Shown here: positions 6,541 through 11,871 of the stretch, piece by piece
Layout: each line of letters begins with the position of its first letter
How positions within the stretch are numbered: position 1 is the first letter of the stretch
NCBI GenBank assembly: GCA_026993045.1
Contig: JALWWR010000193.1
Coordinates: 1 to 11,871 of the forward strand
Direction of reading: 5' to 3'
Length of the DNA: 11,871 bases
Origin: Thermodesulfatator sp.
GTDB taxonomy: Bacteria > Desulfobacterota > Thermodesulfobacteria > Thermodesulfobacteriales > Thermodesulfobacteriaceae
Notes under the pieces: generated by a model
Seen by the model: only the letters and a program-made list of their open reading frames with translations
The model's database searches: none
Told to the model about the DNA's origin: nothing
Translations under genes and position numbers: made by a program

Positions 6541-6594
6541 TTGAAGACCCTTCAACTCCAAAACAAAAAGCCTTATTATTGAAAAAGATAATAA
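6541..6594 (+). promoter_or_regulatory. candidate marC promoter with two overlapping dyads
   Basis: TTCAAC (6551-6556), 17 bases and TATTAT (6574-6579, 5 of 6 to the -10 consensus) precede the MarC gene by about 21 bases. A perfect dyad TTGAA-GACCC-TTCAA (6541-6555) covers the -35. A second, TTATTAT-N8-ATAATAA (6573-6594), covers the -10 and the likely start. The arrangement suggests an operator, but AT-rich DNA gives such dyads by chance. The divergent biotin carboxylase gene starts at 6500, so its promoter must lie here too. Confidence 0.35.
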
Positions 6595-6600
6595 AAGAAG

Positions 6601-7266
6601 ATGGAACAAGGCTTATTAGGCTTCATATTACAGGTTTTTCTCTCTTTTATGGCCATCATGAATCCTATCGGCAATACCCCCATCTTTTTATCTCTAGTGA
6701 ACCATCTTCCGGAAAAAGAACGTCTGCGGGTCGCCCGCACGGCGGTCCTCACCGCCTTGGTCATCGTCTTGATCTTCACCCTGGGCGGAAACTTGATCTT
6801 CCGAATGTTTGGGATCACTCTTCCAGCTTTTCGGATTGCTGGAGGTATTCTCCTTTTTATGATCGCTTACCATTTAGTCCGGGCCAAACGCTCCCACCAA
6901 CATCATCCCACCGAGGAAGAACATCCCCCAAAAGGAGAGCTATATTACGAGGAGTCCGAAGACGTGGCTATTACCCCTCTTGGAACCCCCATTTTGGCCG
7001 GTCCCGGAACCATCACCACCGCCCTTTCCCTGGTAGGACGGAAGACCGAAATAGTCTCTATCGTTTTGGTCCTGGGGATCTTCGCCCTGGTCTGCCTCTT
7101 GACCTACCTCTGTTTTGTATATGCTGAAACCATGATCAAACGCCTTAAACCCTCCGCTATCGGGGTCATGACCCGTTTAATGGGACTCATCCTTTCGGTG
7201 GTGGCGGTCCAAATGGTCTTAGAAGGACTGCTAGAGATTCTGGCCCAGGTAGAACTTCCTTCTTAA
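6601..7266 (+). CDS. MarC-family integral inner-membrane protein
   Basis: This is a 221-residue membrane protein of the MarC (UPF0056) family, whose transported substrate is not established. The family signatures are clear: FMAIMNPIGNTPIF near residues 17-29 and TPLGTPILAGPGTITTA at 125-141. About six hydrophobic segments are visible, near residues 5-30, 46-68, 74-93, 122-144, 151-173 and 190-213. A polar, His-rich loop at 95-120 (SHQHHPTEEEHPP) links the two halves, each opening with a related NPxG/TPxGTP motif. The loop may bind metal or simply be solvent-exposed. The ribosome site is weak (AGAAG). Despite the name, a role in multiple antibiotic resistance was not upheld for E. coli MarC. 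The gene is followed by a 137-base gap before the amphi-Trp gene. Confidence 0.9.
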   Translation: MEQGLLGFILQVFLSFMAIMNPIGNTPIFLSLVNHLPEKERLRVARTAVLTALVIVLIFTLGGNLIFRMFGITLPAFRIAGGILLFMIAYHLVRAKRSHQHHPTEEEHPPKGELYYEESEDVAITPLGTPILAGPGTITTALSLVGRKTEIVSIVLVLGIFALVCLLTYLCFVYAETMIKRLKPSAIGVMTRLMGLILSVVAVQMVLEGLLEILAQVELPS

Positions 7267-7298
7267 ACCAAAGTTTAAAAGGTCTTTCGACAGGACCT
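7263..7298 (+). repeat. two adjacent inverted repeats after marC
   Basis: TTAAAC-CAAA-GTTTAA (7263-7278) spans the marC stop codon, and AGGTC-N9-GACCT (7280-7298) follows at once. Both are perfect but short, and neither is followed by a T-run. They may weakly attenuate or terminate transcription. I do not call a terminator. Confidence 0.3.
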
Positions 7299-7324
7299 AT
7301 TATATAACGTTTGGGGATCCTAGG

Positions 7325-7354
7325 TTGACGAAGAGAAGACCCTACCGCTATCCT
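7325..7354 (+). promoter_or_regulatory. candidate sigma-70-type promoter for the amphi-Trp gene
   Basis: TTGACG (7325-7330, 5 of 6), an 18-base spacer and TATCCT (7349-7354, 4 of 6). The start would be near 7361. Directly at that start lies the palindrome AAGGCT-A-AGCCTT (7365-7377), which could be an operator or a 5' mRNA hairpin. Confidence 0.4.
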
Positions 7355-7403
7355 AAATACATTAAAGGCTAAGCCTTCAAATATCTGCCTGTAGGAGACA
7401 AGG

Positions 7404-7670
7404 ATGGGACACAAAGAGATCCTGGTCGAAAGCGAGGAAGTGCGATCCCGTCAAGAGGTGGCCTCTTTTTTGCGCGAGATCGCGGACAAACTAGAAGCCG
7501 GAAGCCTTACGGTGACCAAAGGAGATGAGACGGTGACCCTTCAGATCCCGGAAAGGGTCACCTTGGAATTTGAGGTCCGGCGCAAGACCAAGCCCGGAAA
7601 GACCAAACAGAGCTTAGAGATCGAAATCGAATGGGGATCCGGGGAAAGCGAAGGGATAAAGGTCGCCTAA
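7404..7670 (+). CDS. amphi-Trp domain-containing small protein
   Basis: This 88-residue cytoplasmic protein matches the pattern of the 'amphi-Trp' domain family, whose function is unknown. It has an N-terminal amphipathic helix (RSRQEVASFLREIADKLEAG, 14-33). Alternating beta-strands follow (SLTVTKGDETVTLQIPERVTLEFEV), and the domain ends in LEIEIEWGSG with the single Trp77. The length is usual for a one-domain member. GGAG lies 8-9 bases before the ATG, after a roughly 40-base leader with a small palindrome. It ends in a 4-base overlap with the convergent fusion gene (CTAA shared by the two stops). Homology is judged by recalled consensus only. Confidence 0.8.
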   Translation: MGHKEILVESEEVRSRQEVASFLREIADKLEAGSLTVTKGDETVTLQIPERVTLEFEVRRKTKPGKTKQSLEIEIEWGSGESEGIKVA

Positions 7671-8884
7671 GAGCCTCGGATCTTTCGTATCAAATCTGTG
7701 GTGGAAACGGGGTGCTCAAAAGGCAGACGCACCACCTGGCCCCCGTAGCTTTTGACCCAATCCGCCCCTACGATCTTGTCTTCCGGCCAGTCGGCCCCCT
7801 TCACCAAGACCTCGGGGGCTAAAGCCCGGATCAGTCTTTCCGGAGTGTCTTCTTCAAAAAGCACCACATAATCCACGCAGGCCAGGCCTGCCAAGACCAA
7901 GGCCCGCCTTTTTTCGGGGTTAATGGGCCTTTCGGGGCCTTTTATCCGCCTTACCGAGGCGTCAGAATTGAGGCCCACCACCAAAAAATCCCCGAACCGA
8001 CGGGCCTGGTAGAGATAAGTCACGTGTCCAGCGTGGAGGAGATCGAAACAGCCGTTGGTAAAGACCAAGCGGTGTCCAAGGGTTCGTCTTCGCTTAACTT
8101 CTGGGAGAAGGTCCTCTAGGGAGCGAATCTTGGTCTCCGGAAGAGGGGGTGGCCAGGGGGCAGAAGTGTTAAAGAGCTTTCGGGCCTCAGAGAGGGATTG
8201 GGTTTCAAGGACCGCCTCGAGGACCCCTTCTTCCTTCAGGGCCTTTAGTCTTGATCCTCCTGGGGCGTAGACCGCCGAGCCCCCAGCCAGTTTCAGACCT
8301 TCCACCTCTCCCAAGGCGTTGGCCGCCAGCACATAGACCTGGTTTTCCACTGCCCGGGCCTCAAGCAGGACCTCAAAGGCCCGAGCCCTAAGCGCTGGCC
8401 ACTGGGAAAGCACCACCAAAGCCTGGGCCCCGGAGGCTACTAATCGGCGGGCCACTTCCGGAAACCGCAACTCGTAACAAAGAACAACCCCCAAAGAAAA
8501 GCCGTTTATAGTGAAGACCTCTCGCCTTTGGCCGGTCTTAAAATCCCGGTCTAAATTCGGAAAAAGGCCTTCTTTCTCCGCCACCACTTGGGAAAGGCCT
8601 TGGGGAGAAACCAGCCAGGCAGCGTTAACTAGCCCCCTATCCGAAAGAGAGGGATGTCCCAAAAGGATCCAACGCCCCAAGTTTTGGGCCAGGGCTTTCA
8701 CCCGGGCCAAAAGTTCCTCTAAGGTCGCCTCCCCCACTACGGCGTAACCGCTAAGGGCCAATTCTGGAGCCACCAGCAATTCCCCTTCCGCCTTTTGGGC
8801 CAGAGTCGCCAATCGTTCCCAATTACCTTGGAGGTCACCGGGGAAAACCGGATACTGGAGAATAGAGAGTTTCAAGCTAGACAT
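7667..8884 (-). CDS. fusion protein: nitrilase-family amidohydrolase + RfaE2-type heptose-1-phosphate adenylyltransferase
   Basis: One 405-residue frame holds two enzymes. Residues 1-245 are a carbon-nitrogen hydrolase with the full Glu-Lys-Cys triad: Glu41 (APELALSGYA), Lys104 (EKEGLFP) and Cys136 (VVLCYELRFPE). Its substrate is unknown, probably a small amide. Residues 252-405 match stand-alone RfaE2/HldE C-terminal domains, including the usual leader (SLEDLLPEVKRRRTLG). They carry FTNGCFDLLHAGH (His284, His287), a nucleotidyltransferase HxGH site, and end FEHPVSTTDLIRKIR. RfaE2 makes ADP-D-glycero-beta-D-manno-heptose for LPS core. Both active sites look intact and a Pro-rich linker (PWPPPLPE) joins them. 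The kinase half (RfaE1) is absent from the window. The ATG overlaps the comF stop by 8 bases (ATGTCTAG), so translation is coupled. I know of no common precedent for this fusion. Confidence 0.88.
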   Translation of the reverse strand: MSSLKLSILQYPVFPGDLQGNWERLATLAQKAEGELLVAPELALSGYAVVGEATLEELLARVKALAQNLGRWILLGHPSLSDRGLVNAAWLVSPQGLSQVVAEKEGLFPNLDRDFKTGQRREVFTINGFSLGVVLCYELRFPEVARRLVASGAQALVVLSQWPALRARAFEVLLEARAVENQVYVLAANALGEVEGLKLAGGSAVYAPGGSRLKALKEEGVLEAVLETQSLSEARKLFNTSAPWPPPLPETKIRSLEDLLPEVKRRRTLGHRLVFTNGCFDLLHAGHVTYLYQARRFGDFLVVGLNSDASVRRIKGPERPINPEKRRALVLAGLACVDYVVLFEEDTPERLIRALAPEVLVKGADWPEDKIVGADWVKSYGGQVVRLPFEHPVSTTDLIRKIRGS

Positions 8885-9573
8885 GGCTGGCCCTAGCCAA
8901 CACCACGATTTCCACTTCCCGGGCCCCAGCCTCCTTTAAGACCCGCGCGCATTCCTCCGCCGTAGCCCCGGTGGTTAACACATCGTCCACCAAAAGAACC
9001 TTTTGGCCTTCAACTTGGACCCCAGCTTTAAGAGCAAAGACCCCTTTAACATTGGCTTGTCTTTCCTTAAGGCCCAGCTGGGTCTGAGGGCGGGTCTCCC
9101 GTTTGCGGATCAGGATATCCCGGTTTTTTTTTAAAGGCTAGACGGGCTAGGAGAGCGCTTTGGTTATAACCCCGCCGCCGGCCCCTCTTTCTCCCCAGCG
9201 GGACCGGCACCGCCAGATCAAATTCCAGAGGCGGGAGATGCTTCTTTAAGAGCCAGGCCAGGGCCCGAGCCCGTTCGAAACGCTCTTCAAACTTGAAACT
9301 CAAGATCCAAGACCGCAGAGGTTCTTCATACCGAAAAGGGGCCCAAACCTTGGAAAAAGCGCGCCCCTTAAGACAAGCTTGACAGAGATGAGGGGTTTGA
9401 GAAGGGGGGTAAGGCTGGGCGCACTGAGGACAGGCGGGGTGATTGAAAGGAAGCCCTTTTTCACAGTCCTCACAGACCAGGAGCCGGTAAAAAGGGAGAA
9501 TTTTCCCACACTGGGCACAGTATTGGGGAAAAAAGAAATTCCTTAAAGACTCAAATCGCGGCAAGAAACCCAC
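8877..9573 (-). pseudogene. comF: ComF-family phosphoribosyltransferase, frameshifted at an A9 run
   Basis: ComF proteins are linked to DNA uptake or handling and carry a zinc ribbon plus a PRTase fold. From GTG 9573 the first frame gives eight Cys in four CxxC pairs (19/22, 34/37, 48/51, 64/67), then AVPVPLGRKRGRRRGYNQSALLARLAF, all typical. After nine A's (9124-9132) it runs into nonsense and stops at 9067. With eight A's the other frame continues without a break to TAG at 8877, including KERQANVKG and the PRPP loop VLLVDDVLTTGAT. That gives a normal 231 residues, with a stop coupled to the next ATG. Both halves look conserved, so I think the locus is functional or was very recently. The extra A may be a sequencing error, a mutation, or a site of transcriptional slippage. 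The GTG start overlaps the peptidase gene by 23 bases. Confidence 0.85.
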
Positions 9574-10738
9574 TTTCAGCAGCCTTTAAAAGGCAATTAA
9601 GGAGGAGTTCGGCGCAAAGATAAAGATCCTCCAGGACCAAAAATTCCTCCGGGGAATGGACCCGGCGCATCCCAGTCCCCAAGATCACGGTGGTGATCCC
9701 CTGCCGGTTAAAAATATTGGCGTCCGAGCCCCCTTCCCGGCGAGCGTAGCGAAGCTCAAGCCCCAGTTCCTGGGCTGCTTGTTCCAAGAGTTTCAATACC
9801 GGATGGTCCCGAGGGACGGAAAATCCCGGAAACATTTCTTCCTGGTGAAAAGAGACCTGAGGGCGATCGCCGGTACGGTAGGCCTCCGCCACTTCCGAAA
9901 AGACCTTCTGGATCTCCTGCCACCGGGCCTCAAGCTTATCCAAACGATGGCTGCGAATCTCTCCTTCCAGCACTACTTCTTCCGGCACGATGTTAGTGGC
10001 CTTTCCTCCTTGAATAACTCCGTAATTAAGGGTGGTTTCTTCATCTAACCGGCCAGAGGGCAGGCGACTCAAGGCCTCCGCCGCCACCTTAATGGCATTA
10101 ATCCCTTTTTCAGGCTCCAGCCCCGCATGGGCCGCCTTTCCCCGGACCCGGACCTCAAACTTTATGGCCTCCGGAGCCTGGACGATCACCTCCCGGGGGT
10201 CTTCGGAATCTAACACGTAGCCCATTCGGGCTGAAAGCAATCCATAATCCAGATATCGAGCTCCCAAAAGGCCGATTTCTTCACAGGTGGTAAAGACTAT
10301 CTCCAAAGGGGGATGGGGACGGTCGGTCTCTTTAAGGGCCCTTACGATCTCGATCAGGACTGCGATACCGCTTTTGTCATCCGCCCCCAAAACCCCGGGG
10401 CCTTCTTTGGCGATGACACCGTCCTTTTCGTAAATCTTTATTTCAGAGGTGTCCTCCACCGTGTCCAGATGGGCCCCTAAGAAAAGAGGCGGCAGATCCT
10501 CTTTTCCGGGGACCTTTACAATAAGGTTTCCCACCCGGGACTGGGTATGGAGAAAAGAGCGATCAAAGAAACACTGGGCCCCCAAGGCCTCAAAGATAGA
10601 GACTACATAATTGGCCAAAGGTTCTTCCTTTCGGGAAGGGCTGTTGATCCCTGCCAGAAGCTCAAATTCTAGTTTCAGACGTTCCTGGTCAATCAGACCC
10701 AATTTCGATCCCCCCTGAAAAACCCTCCAGTTCTCCAT
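9551..10738 (-). CDS. M20-family metallopeptidase (PepT-like)
   Basis: This is a zinc-dependent exopeptidase of the M20 clan, 395 residues from the chosen ATG. Metal and catalytic residues are all visible: His90 and Asp92 (GAHLDTVED), the bridging Asp at 120/121 (LGADDKSG), Glu153-Glu154 (TTCEEIG), Asp177 (VLDSED) and His361 (MRRVHSPEEF). The lid domain with GKAAHAGLEPEKGINA lies at about 190-300. This spacing fits peptidase T-like di-/tripeptidases. The frame is open to 10858, inside the acylphosphatase gene. ATG 10736-10738 has GGTGGAT 6-8 bases upstream, so I chose it. A TTG at 10700-10702 preceded by GGGGGG would begin LGLIDQERLKLEF, closer to the usual family start, giving 383 residues. 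It lies 20 bases after the acylphosphatase stop and overlaps comF. Confidence 0.88.
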   Translation of the reverse strand: MENWRVFQGGSKLGLIDQERLKLEFELLAGINSPSRKEEPLANYVVSIFEALGAQCFFDRSFLHTQSRVGNLIVKVPGKEDLPPLFLGAHLDTVEDTSEIKIYEKDGVIAKEGPGVLGADDKSGIAVLIEIVRALKETDRPHPPLEIVFTTCEEIGLLGARYLDYGLLSARMGYVLDSEDPREVIVQAPEAIKFEVRVRGKAAHAGLEPEKGINAIKVAAEALSRLPSGRLDEETTLNYGVIQGGKATNIVPEEVVLEGEIRSHRLDKLEARWQEIQKVFSEVAEAYRTGDRPQVSFHQEEMFPGFSVPRDHPVLKLLEQAAQELGLELRYARREGGSDANIFNRQGITTVILGTGMRRVHSPEEFLVLEDLYLCAELLLNCLLKAAESGFLAAI

Positions 10739-10758
10739 TTTCTTATCCACCAATTTTT

Positions 10759-11037
10759 TTAATACCGGATCCGAAAATCGGAAAACTCTCCGGTATAGGG
10801 TTCTTCCTGGACCTCCACCCCGGTCACTTTGGAGTGGGGAGAACCTACCTGGCACCAACGCACCATAGCTTCCACCGCCTCCTCGTCCCCTTCAAAGACC
10901 GCCTCGACCCGTCCGTCGGGGAGATTCCGCACCCAGCCTTTTAGTCCCAAACGTTCCGCTTCTTCTTTGGTATAGGCCCTAAACCAGACCCCCTGCACCC
11001 GCCCCGAAATGTAGACGTGCACCCGTTTTTTGGCCAT
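10759..11037 (-). CDS. acylphosphatase
   Basis: Acylphosphatase hydrolyses carboxyl-phosphate bonds such as those of acetyl phosphate or 1,3-bisphosphoglycerate, in the cytoplasm. The 92-residue protein has the complete signature. SGRVQGVWFRAYTKEEA carries the catalytic Arg (residue 20, in VWFR), and LKGWVRNLPDGRVE carries the catalytic Asn (residue 38). The length and the closing FSDFRIRY match the family. The start is firm: GGGGGG lies 6 bases before the ATG, and the polX stop is one base upstream. It sits between a DNA repair polymerase and a peptidase, so the operon does not indicate a specific pathway. Confidence 0.95.
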   Translation of the reverse strand: MAKKRVHVYISGRVQGVWFRAYTKEEAERLGLKGWVRNLPDGRVEAVFEGDEEAVEAMVRWCQVGSPHSKVTGVEVQEEPYTGEFSDFRIRY

Positions 11038-11038
11038 C

Positions 11039-11871
11039 TTACGCCCCCCGGGCCTTTTTTAACCAGGTTATAAGTTCTTCATAGCTCAGGGTATTTAACA
11101 CGTCTTTCTTTTCACACCAAGCCCGCCGGGCCACCGCCACCCCTAAGGGAAGATAGTCCATCTGATCCACGATGTGGGCGTCGGTGCCGATGAGAAGCTT
11201 CACTCTCGCTTCTTTAGCAGTGCGGGCCTTGACGTCGTCTAGGTCTAGTCTCTTGTAGTAGGCGTTTATCTCTAGGGCCTTGCCTTGAGCCGCGGCCACC
11301 TCCACCACCCGGGTAAAATCCAAGGCGTAAGGTTCCCGTTCCCCCAGGAGCCGACCCGTGGGATGGGCCACGGCGTGCACTAAAGGATGGGAAAGGGCCT
11401 TGGTGATCCGCTCCGTGAGCTGGCTTTCAGACTGCTGGAACCCCAGGTGAATGGCCGCGATAACCAGGTCGATCTGGGCCAGCACCTCCTCGGGATAATC
11501 TAGGGAGCCGTCTGAAAGGATGTCCACCTCGGCCCCAAAGATGAGTTTTACCCGTTTGGAACGCCGGTTAAAGTCCTCGATGGCCCGTTTTTTCTCCATC
11601 AAGGCCTCCACCGGCACCCCACCGGCCACCTTGAGGCCTTGGGAATGGTCACAGATCCCCACCCAAGAAAGCCCTAAGGCCTCGGCCTTTTGGGCGATTT
11701 CTTCCAGGCTAGACATCCCGTCACTATATTTAGAATGGACATGGGCGTCGCCCTGGATCTCGTCGTATTCCACTAGCCGCGGGAGCCGACCTTCCTTGGC
11801 GGCCTCGATCTCCCCTCGATCTTCCCGGAGTTCCGGAGGAATCCAGGGAAGCCCCACGGCCTGGAAGACCT
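11039..11871 (-). CDS. polX: DNA polymerase X family protein, C-terminal PHP domain, cut by window edge
   Basis: Bacterial PolX combines a gap-filling polymerase with a C-terminal PHP 3'-5' exonuclease used in base-excision repair. Only the last 277 or so residues are here, and the frame runs off the window (…VFQAVGLPWIPPELRED). The linker PPELREDRGEIEAA is the PolX-specific join between the polymerase thumb and PHP parts. The PHP metal sites follow in order: GDAHVHSKYSDG, ICDHSQG, FGAEVDILSDG, AAIHLGF, AVAHPTGR, EINAY and IGTDAH. A GTG at 11855-11857 could be read as a start, but it lies mid-domain by homology to PolX and I reject it. A stand-alone PHP protein is therefore unlikely, though the polymerase half cannot be seen. 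It is the most upstream visible gene of the minus-strand operon. Confidence 0.88.
   Translation of the reverse strand, partial: VFQAVGLPWIPPELREDRGEIEAAKEGRLPRLVEYDEIQGDAHVHSKYSDGMSSLEEIAQKAEALGLSWVGICDHSQGLKVAGGVPVEALMEKKRAIEDFNRRSKRVKLIFGAEVDILSDGSLDYPEEVLAQIDLVIAAIHLGFQQSESQLTERITKALSHPLVHAVAHPTGRLLGEREPYALDFTRVVEVAAAQGKALEINAYYKRLDLDDVKARTAKEARVKLLIGTDAHIVDQMDYLPLGVAVARRAWCEKKDVLNTLSYEELITWLKKARGA

Noticed and set aside
6435..7127. 230-residue plus-strand frame overlapping marC
   Set aside because: It is an out-of-frame shadow of MarC, full of His, Pro, Arg and Ser, with no membrane or domain pattern. MarC has full family motifs.
10739..10858. Longer peptidase frame reaching into the acylphosphatase gene
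   Set aside because: The extra 40 residues are the acylphosphatase sequence read out of frame, and good ribosome sites lie further downstream.
11039..11857. Stand-alone 272-residue PHP protein starting at the GTG
   Set aside because: The frame continues past the GTG to the window edge, and the sequence there matches the linker of full-length PolX.
1..11871. CRISPR arrays, tRNA/rRNA genes, insertion sequences or a defence island
   Set aside because: I found no regular direct repeats, RNA-gene signatures, transposase or integrase, or known defence domains. The genes are housekeeping or flagellar.

Overview
The window looks like ordinary chromosome from a motile, Gram-negative-type thermophile. 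The proteins are rich in Lys, Glu and Arg. There is a flagellar sigma-28/FlgM regulon, a heptose-nucleotide enzyme for LPS, and a two-polypeptide biotin carboxylase/carboxyltransferase. This mix, with short gene spacing, would fit a Thermodesulfobacteria-like lineage, but that placement is inference. I see no tRNA, rRNA, CRISPR array, insertion sequence or phage gene.

Left part (1-2626): the 3' end of fabH (+) converges on a minus-strand trio: an unknown 71-75 residue protein, a ParB/Srx-fold protein and an RsuA-type pseudouridine synthase. Back to back with this trio, a near-perfect sigma-28 promoter (1901-1927) drives a plus-strand pair: a small DRVEIS-motif protein with an apparent one-base frameshift, then flgM.

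Middle (2627-7670): two minus-strand genes encode a pyruvate-carboxylase-type enzyme, the biotin carboxylase subunit (5043-6500) and the biotinylated carboxyltransferase subunit (2627-4696). The gap between them holds two overlapping small membrane-protein genes on the opposite strand. A MarC-family membrane protein gene and an amphi-Trp domain protein gene follow on the plus strand.

Right part (7667-11871): a tight minus-strand operon, polX (partial), acylphosphatase, an M20-type peptidase, comF and a nitrilase-RfaE2 fusion. comF is broken by one extra A in an A9 run, and the missing PRPP-binding half is intact in the next frame.

The points most worth checking are the nitrilase-heptose adenylyltransferase fusion, the two homopolymer frameshifts (C5 at 2085-2089, A9 at 9124-9132), the sigma-28 promoter with its small protein upstream of flgM, the divergent carboxyltransferase subunit, and the small membrane-protein pair set antiparallel inside the carboxylase locus. 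No complete novel defence or mobile system is visible.
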